A stretch of DNA of 64,000 bases from Oegoconia quadripuncta (GCA_949316235.1 OX438748.1:29444836-29508835), one strand, 5' to 3'. Counted from the stretch's first letter, positions 40,889 to 51,262 are shown. Made by a program: numbers and translations. Notes: a model not told the origin generated them from the sequence alone.

Positions 40889-40899
40889 AAAAATACACA

Positions 40900-41682
40900 T
40901 TATTCAAGTTGTCCCGATAAAGTTGCTTTAGTCTGACCCTGGCAAGATGTCGCACATATTTTATGTTAAAGCCCTTGTTTTGCCAAAAATTTCAGTGTGT
41001 GAACTTAACGCATGGGTGGCAGTAAAGTTGTCACAGAACTCGTTATATCAGAGTGTCTTTTAAAGTTTGAAACTTCATCACTCCTAAATTATGATATGTT
41101 GAGATAAAATACGAAGTGGAGCAGGTTCCGCATATATCAGGAACGTTTAAGGCCTCGTCTGCACTTGGACACATGTCGCTATACATCTCCAATTTTACAA
41201 CCTGTCGCAACTTTGACGCTACTTTTTTGGGATACTATGTGCCAAAATACGCTTTATCGACGATAATTTTATATGTAAGGGTGCTTGCTGTTAGCATTGC
41301 TCATACTATTGATAATCAATTGGGGTAGGTAGAAATCGAAGTATACTTCCTAGTCCACCCCGGGTAATGAATTCACTAGCCCTAAAAGAAGGGCAGAAGA
41401 CGGCCAAACGATTTTGTGTCTCATAGGTCAGATGGAACTTGCTCCATCAGTCTCCCAGCGGTTCCAACTTTAATAATTTTAAAAACATGGCACAAGCCGA
41501 GCCAGTTTTATATTGTATTGGACATTCTTTCCACATACTTCAATTATAGCCACGTTGTACTAACAGGATGAAAGATCAACCTATTGACCGAACTATCAAA
41601 CTTCCAGATCTAATTACCATGTACGCGAAGTCCTAAATCAAGCCTTGCTTTTTAAAAAAAATTGATGTACCTGCGTTTTACG
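40900..41682. other. No recognised feature
   Basis: Unclassified; a 70-codon ORF at 41116 has no motif. Confidence 0.4.
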
Positions 41683-41762
41683 CTGTCGCTTTGGAGGTGG
41701 ACGTTTATAGCTACATTACAGTTTGCAACTACAATATCTATATCGTCGCAATTTTGTACAAT
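41683..41762 (-). repeat. Dispersed repeat Z, copy 2
   Basis: Reverse complement of 4880-4958 with about 80% identity by eye. Confidence 0.6.
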
Positions 41763-41764
41763 GC

Positions 41765-42205
41765 AATTCATATCTCATGGCTTTAAGCGCCTAATTGTTC
41801 AAAGCAAATTGGAATAGGATCAACTCATCTCTCCCTTGGGTAGAGGTGTATGGCCATAAGAGCATAAACCAGTGAAATATGTCTGCGAAGGCCTCACCCG
41901 CCTGTCAGTCAGCAATGCAATGAAAGTCACACTTTGCACCTATCTAATCGCCTACGTCCAGTGCCCTTTTGTGTACTGTTGGTGTATGTATTATGAAAAC
42001 CGAATAATTTAATAAGAGTATTTCTATCAGCCAGTAAATTAGTTGCCTTTGTAAAGGCATTACCACCAACCAATCAGAGCGCATATCCTGTATCGCGCTA
42101 ACGATGTTTTCTCAAGACTTTGAATATAGATAAGTAAGAAGCCATTAATAATTACCGGACCACGATACTCGGGTAATCCTGGTGGAGATCTTTCCGCCGA
42201 GACCC
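41765..42205. other. Unclassified
   Basis: TAGGATCAACTCATCTCTCC (41817) resembles part of repeat X. The rest is unassigned. Confidence 0.35.
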
Positions 42206-42316
42206 ATCATCATCAATAGCCTTACACGTCCTCACTATTATGGTATAACCTATTCTGGCTGGAAGGGGGCATGGGTCATAATTCACCACGCAGGCCCAGT
42301 GCAGATTAGGGGATTT
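42206..42316 (-). mobile_element. SINE-D, 3' half
   Basis: Begins CATCATCATCAATAGCC (tail) and continues with CATGGGTCATAATTCACCAC, GCAGGCCCAGTGCAGATTAG; matches the reverse complement of 5960-6070. Confidence 0.7.
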
Positions 42317-43279
42317 TCGTCATACTAACTTCACAATTAATGTTTTTAAAGCGCCACTGTAACCACCGATTTGGCCAACGACTGCTTTCGAATGAAAACA
42401 ACCGGGACCAACTATTTAAGGTGCCCTCCGAAGCACAGAAACACTCGTATTAAAATGCCTAATGGCTGATCGTACAACACATTGCTTGACTTCGCTAATC
42501 GAAAACGAACAGCGTACACGACTGCTCCTCGTGAGTGCTGCTTCGCATAGGAATTCCGTACACGTTATTTAATAATCTTTTGATGTACAATCTCACCGAA
42601 ATCTACCAATTTATTATGCATACTGCAATGATTTTTCCCTGCAAATCCCTTAATCCACGTCTTCAGTCGGTAGTGAATAATTGATCGGTCGGTAGTGAAT
42701 AGTTTCCCGAGAAAATAATCACAAGTTAGCGTTTTTATTCATTTAGGGAGACGAACAAATACTTAGCAAGGGAGATTCGCATTTAAAAGGCAGAATTTTG
42801 TTTAAAAATGCAAACTTTTTCTCAACATTCACAGTTGCGTCTCATTATTCTAAATTCATAATTTCAATAGACTCTAGGATTCTGTACTAAGAAATAATTT
42901 TGTAAGCTTTTTGCAAAATTCATACAGCTATTTTGTTCGTTGTCTGAAAGGAAAAGTTAATTAAATATTTGGTTAAGTAGTTGTTTGTCTATATTCAAAC
43001 TTCAAGCATTTATTGCTTATCGCTGAAAATATGTTGTAGCGAAATACATACATTAGGTATAGGTATATGCGTCTTAATGAAAAAGTAAAGTTTTGATCAA
43101 GTGTGAGAGAGAGGTTATCCATCAATTACTTCATGACTTGAGCAAGAAACCGCTAACAAAGTACAGGGGCGGGGTTTGGTTTTTGTTTGACATTGCATTT
43201 ATTTTTGTCGTATTAAGAAAGGAATTGGATCTATATGTAATTTAAAAGATTTCTTATTGTGATAATCGAGATATAATTT
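42317..43279. other. Repeat-poor stretch
   Basis: No family match or supported ORF over nearly 1 kb. Confidence 0.4.
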
Positions 43280-43490
43280 GTCACCTCTCTCACCTCCAAT
43301 CCTCGATGATTAAAGCTGGTGTAGTGGCTGAGGCGGCCGAAGAGGTAAACATAACAGCATATAGAGGCATCGAGAGATAATATATTTTTGTCTCTTTTGG
43401 AGTTGGGACTTAATTCGCTTAAAGAATAAGCATGCCATCCAGCGAAGTAATGCAGCCAGCATTTTAAGCACTATCCCAAACCTATGCCAC
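43280..43490 (+). pseudogene. RPDG-family retroelement tail, fragment 4
   Basis: Plus strand: SHLQSSMIKAGVVAEAAEEV, TAYRGIER-stop-YIFVSFGVGT, and further on NAASILSTIPN. Corresponds to the middle and end of fragments 2 and 3, with internal loss. Confidence 0.6.
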
Positions 43491-43509
43491 TTTCTAAACT
43501 AAATGATGA

Positions 43510-44125
43510 AACTAGTCAAAGTAAAAAATGCTTTATTTCGTAAGTACACAGGATACACTTTTAATGGTCAGATTTTTACATTTTCTAAGCTACTGCTTAT
43601 TCTAAAGGCAATTTTCCCCTGAGAAGAACAAGGGGGGTTTCTCTTTTAAAAGCAAGTTTTTACATTATAAAAGGCGCAATAATATTTCGTTATTAATTGT
43701 GAAATAGCCTGGCATGCGAACTAGCTGGTTATGTCCAGGGATGATTATCATCTAAATAGTCTGATATTTTATAATATGTTTTTGTTTTATAGTATCTTTA
43801 AATTTGTTGAATGGAAGATTTTTTATATCCACAGGAACCTTATTGAAAAAGCGTATACATACCTTATCTAGAGCCCTTTGATTGAATTAAGTACTGACTT
43901 TGCGGAGGCGACTTTTGCGACCTGCAAGTTTATGTTTATTTCTTGTATTAACATCATGTTTATCATAATTTTTCTTAGATGATGCAATATTTTATTTAAC
44001 ATATTTTAAGAATGTACTGTAAAGAAAAGGTTTGAATATTATACTCTTTAAACTTATTTCTAAGTGATACTGCAGGTCTCAGTTGGTAAATAGCATGAAC
44101 GGCTCGTTTCTGCAAAATAAAAATT
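43510..44125 (-). pseudogene. LINE-delta C-terminus and 3' UTR (longest)
   Basis: Minus strand: LQKRAVHAIYQLRPAVSLRN, KFKEYNIQTFSLQYILK, frameshift, NKHKLAGRKSRLRKVST, ALDKVCIRFFNKVPVDIKN, LPFNKFKDTIKQKH and YQTI before the UTR, which ends at TTTGACT (43510). Typical CR1-like ORF2 C-terminus. Several stops. Confidence 0.88.
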
Positions 44126-44133
44126 ATATTTAT

Positions 44134-44372
44134 ACTAGCTCATCGCCCGCGGCCTCGCCTGCGTGTAATAACTTTATGGCAGAAATTTGCTTATCTCGCG
44201 GAAACACTTTATTAGGATAAAAGATATCCTATGTTTCAATCCAGACACATAATTAATATATCCAGGTTCTACTTATATACCAAATTTCATCCAAATCCGT
44301 TCATCCGTTTCTTCGTGATTGATCAACAAACGAACAAATAGCCAAACTTTGGCATTTATAATATTAGTTAGA
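44134..44372 (-). mobile_element. Lep1-type non-autonomous Helitron
   Basis: Minus-strand ends TCTAACTAATATTATAAATG and CGATGAGCTAGT; contains GGATTTGGATGAAATTTGGT. It directly abuts the 5' side of the LINE-delta remnant. Confidence 0.82.
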
Positions 44373-44469
44373 TTAGATTCGGATGACACAGGCTCTATAG
44401 GTTAGTATTTCAAGTTGGTAGTGTGTAATACATTAGAATTTTATTTTATCTTATTACAATATATTTTAG

Positions 44470-45210
44470 TTTAACCCTAAAAAGACACAAGTTTGCGCAT
44501 GCACCGCAAAGAAGATTCCATTTCCCCTGTCTCTTCAATTTCGGAGCACTCCCCTTGACGTTAAGCTGAGTATTGGGATTCTAGGAGTGAACATCTCCAG
44601 TAACGTTCAATTCCGCGGTCATCTGGAGGATAAGGCCAAGTTGGCCTCCAAAAAGTTAGGTGTCCTCAGTAGAGCGGCTCGTTACTTCACGCCGGCTCAC
44701 CGCCTCCAACTTTATAAGGCGCAAGTTCGGCCGCACGTGGCGTATTGTTCTCACCTATGGGCTGGGGCACCTCAGTACCAGCTTCTTCCTTTTGACCGCG
44801 TTCAACGTCGCGCAGTCCGAATTATCGGCCAAGAGAGTCTCACTGACCGACTGGATCCCCTGGCGTTGCGAAGAGACGTCGCGTCCCTCTGCATTCTCTA
44901 TCGCATATTTCATGGGAAGTGTTCTGAAGAACTGTTCGAGCTAATACCCGCTGCTCAATTTAACCGATACACTTCTCGGAGAAAATTAAATTTCCATCCA
45001 CATCACCTGGATGAGTGGAAGTCTACCACTGTACGTTTCTCAAGAAACTTCTTACCACGTACGACCACCCTGTGGAACGGACTTCCGGCAGCGGTATTCC
45101 CGAACGAGTACGACATTGGAACCTTCAAGAAACGAGCCTACACCTTCCTCAAAGGCCGGCAACGCATCTGTGACCCTTTTGGTGTTGCGGGTGTCCATGG
45201 GCGGCGGTGA
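44470..45210 (+). pseudogene. LINE-beta ORF2 C-terminus (frame intact, 5'-truncated)
   Basis: Uninterrupted frame of 246 codons from [18 protein letters not shown] at 44470, through [64 protein letters not shown] and [17 protein letters not shown] to the stop at 45208-45210. FNPKKTQ is the start of the RT palm/thumb region following the YADD box, which is absent. The insertion is 5'-truncated but has no frameshift or stop, so it is the youngest LINE copy here. Jockey-type. Confidence 0.9.
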
Positions 45211-45262
45211 TTACTTTCCATCAGGTGACCCGCATGCTCGTTTGCCGCTCTCTCATATAAAA
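45211..45262 (+). mobile_element. LINE-beta 3' UTR and poly-A
   Basis: GATTACTTTCCATCAGGTGA, CCCGCATGCTCGTTTGCCG, CTCTCATATAAAAAAAAAAAG. The CATCAGGTG word is shared with LINE-alpha and SINE-A. Confidence 0.9.
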
Positions 45263-45766
45263 AAAAAAAGTTATAAATATTTTGTTATGGGGAATATTTT
45301 TATTTTGATTATCCTAGTTTGATTCTTAGCTGTGCTTGTAAAATGCTTGAAGTTTGATGTAACAACTTGTTTTCTTGGGGGGGTTTTCTAAGGTTCAATT
45401 CATAGTTCTCTGGATGATTTACCCTAATTCCCAAGTCAGGTAAGTTGATTAGCAATCGCCCTGATCCTATAGATCTTCGAGTGACCCAACCCAAGGAACC
45501 TGAAGGATTTTGTTCCCCGCTTCAGTTCCCTGGTCCTAACAGATAACGCCAGTGGGAAAAATGAGTAAAAACAGTCTCCAAAAGATTTCAAAATAAAAGA
45601 TGAAGCTCTGCTTTCAAAATGAAATGCAATGTGTTGAAAGCTTTAGGGAAATGGCGAGAAGTGAAAAGATTTAATTTGGATTTAGTAAATCCTGTGTGCA
45701 TACATTCCGGTACCAAAGCATGGGGTTAGGATTTGATAATAGATTAAAGTGAGAAATATGGAGAAG
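45263..45766. other. No recognised feature
   Basis: Unclassified; a run of G8 near 45377. Confidence 0.4.
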
Positions 45767-45917
45767 AACCACCTCCGTGGCTCAATGTAAACACAAAGTT
45801 TACGAAACGGAGATCGCGTGTTCGATCCCCAGCTGTGTACATGTTAGGTTGGTTGTGGGGCATTTTTAAATATCTGCTTGGCCAGCTTCCGCTATCGTAT
45901 CTAAGTCCTTTTTAACA
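45767..45917 (+). mobile_element. SINE-A, 5' half
   Basis: ACCTCCGTGGCTCAATGTAA, GTTCGATCCCCAGC and a degenerate TGGCCAGCTTCCGCTATC; ends after CTAAGTC. The 3' half is absent and SINE-C follows at once. Confidence 0.8.
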
Positions 45918-45934
45918 GCTCTTTTTTTTTCTTT

Positions 45935-46156
45935 TTCTTCGGACACTTACACCAATCATCTAGTCCCAAACTAAGCAAAGCTTGTACTATGGATACTAGA
46001 TAACGGATAAACATACATTAATATTTATATAAACATCCATGACTCAGTAATAAATGTTCATATTCATCACACAAACATTTGCATGTCGCAGGATTCGAAC
46101 CCGCAACCGTAAGTTTCACTGACAGGGTCACTATCCACTACACCAATCGGGTCGTC
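45935..46156 (-). mobile_element. SINE-C, full length
   Basis: Minus strand: head CGATTGGTGTAGTGGATAGT, B box GGTTCGAATCC, TACTGAGTCATGGATGTTTA, GCTTTGCTTAGTTTGGGACT and AGTGTCCGAAG. Confidence 0.9.
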
Positions 46157-46159
46157 GTC

Positions 46160-47059
46160 GTCTGTCCCATTACATAACTAGGTTGACACAGGTAGGTAGG
46201 TATTATAATTAAAATTAAAGTTTATTATTACAGCTTAGCGCCTCTTTTACTTTTTTGTGCTTCCTTGTAACACGATTTTATCACAATAGTTAGAACTTCT
46301 AAACGACAACCGCTCCTCCGTCCTCCCTGTCACATATATTTAAAAATTTTACCACAACTGCGCTGAAAAGTTATAGTGCTCATCATGAATCATAACAGTT
46401 CTTATTTACCGTTTCCATATTCCATGGATGTTGAGACTGCTTTTTATAGATGTGTTTCTTTAATATAATGTGTCCAAAGTTTGTCAATGACATCGTGTGG
46501 AATTGGTTTTTTGAGTAGAGTTTATGACTTATGATGTACGGGCTAGCACGTATAATAGGCATCATAATAATGAATGAGCGGTCATGCGATCTATTACAAT
46601 GAAATAAGGCAGATGACGCGGTAAAACGATCCATCGACTTGTTCCTTACCGTGGGTAAAATGCATATTCGGCTATTTACGCCGATACCACGTTTAATTAA
46701 TCAGTTCGCGTTTATAGGTAGCAAGTAAACCACGCGCTCTCATCATTCATCTAGCATAATTAAATATAATAAAATTTATAATTTCTAAAGTCGTAATTAT
46801 CATTTCCGAACTATTTCGGCTGTTAGCCGAAATAGTTCGGAAATAGCTGCTTATATGAATTAATTGAAATGGTTTATAATAAACATTATTATATGATGGT
46901 GATGCTTGTAATATTTTAAGAGAATATGAGCTACTTATGCAATTTATGTAAGCAACTGTTCGTCTTTGAAATAAATAAATGATATAGCTTACTTTCGTTA
47001 ACGATTTTGTAGTTTAATAGACAGATTGCAAATCGCAGTCTTCTCTGTCTGCATTAACG
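46160..47059. other. Repeat-poor region
   Basis: Only a perfect hairpin (listed) stands out. Confidence 0.4.
46802..46844. repeat. Perfect 20 bp hairpin
   Basis: ATTTCCGAACTATTTCGGCT and its exact complement around GTT. Each arm itself contains a CCGAA..TTCGG palindrome. No terminator-like U-run; function unknown. Confidence 0.95.
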
Positions 47060-47238
47060 ATGCTTCTGCTATTCAAGTGTCTAATATTCTGTGGTTTAAG
47101 TGTCAAAATATTGATAAAAGATGGAGTAACTCTAACTAACATTCATCATATCAAAACGGTGGCCAATCTTTTTACAATATTTTTGCATTTTATTCTCAAT
47201 GTTCGCATCTGCCCAAGCATCAGCATAACTGCTACGGG
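47060..47238 (+). CDS. Unassigned ORF, possible first exon
   Basis: ATG at 47060 opens a frame starting MLLLFKCLIFCGLSVKILI, a hydrophobic start that could be a signal peptide, and reaches a strong donor-like GTAAGTAC at about 47238. Read through, the frame ends after 72 codons. No homologue recognised. Repeat-poor context is the only other support. Confidence 0.15.
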
Positions 47239-47239
47239 T

Positions 47240-47552
47240 AAGTACGAACGATTCTTTGAATATTTTTCAAAACACTGAGATAGGAGAAAAGGAAATAAGT
47301 GTTTTGGACAGTTTTTCAAATTGCATCTCTAAACATTAACATTAAAGAGCGGATACGATCTTAATCCTTCGGCAAAACCAGTATTGGGGTATTATCCTGT
47401 ACGAGGTGGTAGGGAGATGGTGGATCCATACTAAGGATTGTTTTTTAATTGTGGGAATAACGGCACATGACGATAGAGTCCTGAGAAATGCAATGCAAGC
47501 CATGCAGCTGCTATGCGCTGATGATGGCATGACGATTATGTAGTCACAGTTT
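47240..47552. other. Unclassified
   Basis: No recognised feature between the weak ORF and the next SINE-A. Confidence 0.35.
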
Positions 47553-47830
47553 AACCGCTTCTGTGGCTTAATGTAAACAACATGGGGTATACGAATCGGA
47601 GGTCACGGGTTTGATCCCCCAACCAGTACTCGGTTTGGTTGGTGGTGGAGCAATTCAAGTGTCCGCCTGGCTAGCTACCACCATCTTATCTAAGTCTGCC
47701 GCCAAATAACAATGTTATAATAGCATTGTTTTGTTCCGGTTGACAGAGATAAGATAGTTCCCCAAATAAGATCTTCACTTAACATCCGGTGTAATAGAGG
47801 TCAAGTACGAACCCGTCGTGCAACATAAAA
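47553..47830 (+). mobile_element. SINE-A, internally deleted near 3' end
   Basis: Head, body and GTTGACAGAGATAAGATAG are present; CCCAAATAAG joins ATCTTCACTTAACATCCGGT, so the GGGTTTCCGGGTCAG block is lost. Ends TCGTGCAACATAAAA. Confidence 0.88.
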
Positions 47831-48313
47831 AGAATCTACCTGGGTAACGCAGGTAAGTCGGCAGCTATCTTATTTATCTCACGAATTATATTCATGTGCC
47901 ACTTGGTACCTACTCCTTTATATTTCTCGGGCCATTTAATGCGAAATTTCATTGAGAGTACATGACGAGACTTTAAATGTAATTCTTAGTGAAATTTTCT
48001 GTCTCTTTATTATAAAATACGTTACAGACGAGATGCTTAAAGATTTGATAAAGAAATGTTATATTTGGTTATTCTGGTTTGAGGGCATTGTATGTATTGT
48101 GTGTGTTTGTTTTCAGAGTTTGTCCAGACGTATGTCAGCAATGGTTGGTTCCATCTGATTGCCTCCATTTGTTGTTTATATTAAAGAAGAAGTAGACGAA
48201 CCTCTCCAGGCCGTTTCGAATATATTTAGCTTTTAACACAGATTTTCAGTGTATATCGATGATATCATAGTGTTTTTTTTAATATTTAAGATATTAAAAA
48301 AAACAATATGATA
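47831..48313. other. Unclassified, with a small A/T palindrome
   Basis: 48266-48304 pairs GTTTTTTTTAATAT with ATATTAAAAAAAAC around TTAAG; otherwise nothing recognised. Confidence 0.4.
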
Positions 48314-48537
48314 TGTGGCCGCCTGGCTAGCTACCACCATCTTATCTAAATCTGCCGCCAAGCAGCAATGTTAATAGCATTGTTGTGTTCCGGTTGTCAG
48401 AGATAAGATAGTCAGTCCCTCAAATGTGTTGGGGTTTCCGGGTCAGTACGCTTCCACCTTCGACCTCATCTTCACTTAACATCAGGTGTGATTGAGGTCA
48501 AGTCCCGTTCCTGTGCATCCGTCGTGCATAAAAAAAA
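48314..48537 (+). mobile_element. SINE-A, 5'-truncated
   Basis: Begins at GGCCGCCTGGCTAGCTACCA and runs to TCGTGCAT plus poly-A. A short extra segment (CCGTTCCTGTGCATC) replaces the usual ACCAACC. Confidence 0.88.
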
Positions 48538-48539
48538 CA

Positions 48540-48755
48540 TAACCCAGCGGATTAGTAAGTTGAAGTGGCAGTGGACAGGACACATAGCTCAAAGAACTGA
48601 TGGCCGGTGGGGCATTAAAGTCCTCGAGTGGAGACCACGCACCGGCAAGCGCAGCGTAGGACGTCCATTCACAAGGTGGACGGACCACCTGATGAAGGTC
48701 GCGAGATCGCCAAGCACCAACTGTGTCCACGATGTCCTGTGGCTGACATGATGGT
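48540..48755 (+). pseudogene. RTE LINE C-terminus
   Basis: Plus strand: RISKLKWQWTGHIAQRTDGR, WGIKVLEWRPRTGKRSVGRP, FTRWTDHLMKVARSP. Typical RTE-clade tail (GHIAR, DGRW, GRP-RW). Truncated at both ends. It directly follows the SINE-A poly-A. Confidence 0.88.
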
Positions 48756-48784
48756 GATTTCAGTAAGATCCTGTTTTATAAACT

Positions 48785-49042
48785 TGACGACCTGTTTGGT
48801 GTAGTGGTTAGAAACTCTGATCACTATACCAACCGGTCGCGGGTTCGAATTCCGCTAGGGGCATATGTTTGTGTGATGAATACGGACATGTGTACCCGAG
48901 TTATGGATGTTTTCATTTATAATAAGTATTTATATACAAAAAAAAAGTATTTATGTAGTATATCAACCATCTGGTATTCACAACACAAGCCTATAGTGGC
49001 TTACTGTGGAACTAGATGGCGCTGTCCAAGGATATATATATT
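48785..49042 (+). mobile_element. SINE-B, full length
   Basis: CGACCTGTTTGGTGTAGTGG, CGGGTTCGAATTCC, CCGAGTTATGGATGTTTTC, GGAACTAGATGGCGCTGTCC; TA-rich tail. Confidence 0.9.
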
Positions 49043-49049
49043 TTATAAA

Positions 49050-49173
49050 TGTAAACATCCATTAGCTCAGGTACACATGTCCGTATTGATCATACAAACA
49101 TAACCCTGGAGGCATTCAAACCCGCGACCTCTAGACATAGCCGCAGACTAAGCACTACATTAAACAGGTCGTC
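49050..49173 (-). mobile_element. SINE-B, 5' half, opposite orientation
   Basis: Minus-strand head ACGACCTGTTTAATGTAGTG, B box GTTTGAATGCC, ACCTGAGCTAATGGATG. Tail-to-tail with the previous copy. Confidence 0.8.
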
Positions 49174-49399
49174 AAATTATATCTTAAATATTCATGGACC
49201 TAATTATGTGAAATACCCAATTTGGGTTTTCATTTTGTGCTTTTATATTCATAAATCATATGAAATGAAATCGAAATATGTACTTAAATACATTTGCTAT
49301 TCAATAAATCATCGAGCATGTAGATTATATATTAATAAAACCTTTATCGGCTTATTAGAATTATAGCTTTGTAATTTATAGTTTTGAATGATTGATTTG

Positions 49400-49814
49400 G
49401 TACAGACGGATCGCCCTAAAAGTATTATATGGACCGTATGGACCGAAGCACTCTAGCACCATCTATTAGAAAGTATTCATACAATATCAACACTCAAACC
49501 AAATCCATAATAATATGTCACATATAAATGAGTAAGAAAATTTCGTCAGCTCTGCTAATTGATATCGTGGTCTAGTGGCAAGCGACACGAGTGCTTAGGT
49601 AACGTCTTTCGAAAAGACACGGTTTTCGAATCCGGCTAAGACAATTTTTATTCGATTTTTTTTCTATTTGGAATTTTTTTTTTCTTTTTATAAAGGAAAA
49701 TAAAACGTAAACACTTCATTAAAATAATAAAAAGGTAAGGAAAATAAGAAAAGTAAAAATTTTTGGAGGTAACACTTTAGCCCATGTGATACTTTTAGGA
49801 TGATTGGTTTGTAC
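49400..49814. mobile_element. Putative MITE carrying a tRNA-like segment
   Basis: 49400-49432 and 49782-49814 are inverted repeats (26 of 33 matches; both start GTACA(G/A)AC and share CCTAAAAGTAT and ATGG). The 415 bp between contain a tRNA-like block at 49560-49645. Target duplication not certain. Confidence 0.6.
49560..49645 (+). repeat. tRNA-like sequence (not a tRNA gene)
   Basis: A-box-like TGGTCTAGTGGCAAGCGACA and B box GGTTTTCGAATCC are about 40 nt apart with a GTCTTTCGAAAAGAC hairpin between. The acceptor arms do not pair. Probably the head of a fifth, otherwise unrecognised SINE. Confidence 0.55.
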
Positions 49815-49912
49815 ATTAGTGCCTCTATTGTTTAAACGGAAGCTACAAATTCGGACAGCGTAAAAGTACTCTGGGTTTAGTACTGAAAAATATTAAACGG
49901 TCATTCTCAAAT

Positions 49913-50122
49913 TTTATTGGTGTAGTAGATAGTAACCCGGTCAGCGAAACCAACGGTTGCGGGTTCGAATCCCGCGAGGGGTAAATGTTTGTGTGATGAA
50001 TATGAACATTTATTCCCGAGTTATGGATGTTTATATAGTAAGTATTTATGTAAGTTTTAAGTTTATCCGTAATCTAGTATCCATAGTTTTGCTTAGTTTG
50101 GGACTAGATGATTGGTGTAAGG
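49913..50122 (+). mobile_element. SINE-C, full length
   Basis: TATTGGTGTAGTAGATAGTA, GGTTGCGGGTTCGAATCCCG, CCCGAGTTATGGATGTTTAT, TTTTGCTTAGTTTGGGACTA, GATGATTGGTGTAAG. A reversed scrap of its tail (ATAATAATAAATATTTCGGA) lies at 50176-50213. Confidence 0.9.
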
Positions 50123-50321
50123 TATACGTTCTATTTATGATCGACAGACTGCTCAATACTGGTTCCTCGAACAAATATAATAATAATAATAAATATTTCG
50201 GACACTTACACTTCTTATAAACTCTTTTAAACATGCTTATTCTTGGGATAAAATGTTCAATCCACAATATTCAAGGTACTTTTCCTCCATGTGGCATAGG
50301 GGTGGGACGCCCTGTATATTT

Positions 50322-50565
50322 TCTAATATTATAAATGCCGAAGTTCGGAAGCTTGTTTATTTGTTTGTCTATTTGTTTGTTGCTCGATGAATTTGATGCA
50401 TTGACTAAATATACCCTGGAAAACATAGGATACCCATTATCCCGATAAAATGAGTTCTTACTCATTCCCTCTCGTCATTCTCTTGAATAAGCAAATATTT
50501 CGTACGTGAAACAAGTCCTGGACAAAATTGTTCCATGCAGACGAAGCCGCGGGCGGAAAGCTAGT
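50322..50565 (+). mobile_element. Lep1-type non-autonomous Helitron
   Basis: Starts TCTAATATTATAAATGCCGA and ends GAAGCCGCGGGCGGAAAGCTAGT. The middle (TACCCTGG, TCCCGATAAAATGAG) fits the family but is diverged. Confidence 0.82.
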
Positions 50566-50884
50566 ATTAAATAAATATAATATATACTAACCAGAATCCT
50601 TAACATTGTAATGCAGTGGAGGAATAGATAATATCGTGCGTGTTTTATTATTATTGCCTGGATGGCGATGACATAGCAAGTAAGATATAGCACGACCTTT
50701 TGTAAATATACGTGAATGTATAACGTTACGGCGCTTATATTCAGATAAATATAAAGATTAGCGATATTCTCTATGTCGCTCTGCAACACTTACTGGAGCT
50801 TACTGAGCGCCAATTTAAAAATAAAATTAAGAAAACGCTAATTGGAAAAGCCTATTATAAGACACAAGACTATATTAGATGATA
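50566..50884. other. No recognised feature
   Basis: AT-rich; long open frame on the minus strand without motifs. Confidence 0.4.
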
Positions 50885-51262
50885 AAAATGCCTGGCCCAG
50901 TAACTTATTATAAAGATGACAATGCCCCTTTAGAGCAGCTAACTAGTTTAATAAGCTTTTATTTTTATTTGTTTATTTAATGATTAATTGTTTATTTATT
51001 ATGTTATTTGAATATTATATTGTATCTACTTGACAATGCCTCTATACAGCAGCTATTTATTATGTTATTTGATTATTTCATGACAATGCCTCTCGACAGT
51101 AGCTTAGCTTATGAGATAATTGACAAAGCCCCTTTACAGCAGCTTAACTTCGTTTATTTTTAAATAGGTACCTTATATAATTGTCATGAATTGTACTATT
51201 TATGTATGTTGGCGTGTCCAAGTGCTCTAATTGAAGTTTATGGAAATAAAGAAATATGAGGA
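50885..51262 (+). mobile_element. LINE-zeta 3' UTR with repeated modules
   Basis: A module TGACAATGCC(C/T)CT(T/C)(T/G)A...CAG(C/T)AGCT occurs at about 50918, 51031, 51081 and 51121 with spacers of 40-110 bp. Then TTGTCATGAATTGTACTATT, GTGTCCAAGTGCTCTAATTG and GGAAATAAAGAAATATGAGG. Reverse-complement partner at 32756-33000. Confidence 0.8.

Noticed and set aside
44470..45210. Host gene
   Set aside because: [22 protein letters not shown] and the poly-A 3' end identify it as a LINE ORF2 terminus.
49560..49645. tRNA-Ser-like gene with a variable arm
   Set aside because: GTCTTTCGAAAAGAC forms a tempting hairpin, but acceptor ends do not pair and the A/B box spacing does not fit a cloverleaf.
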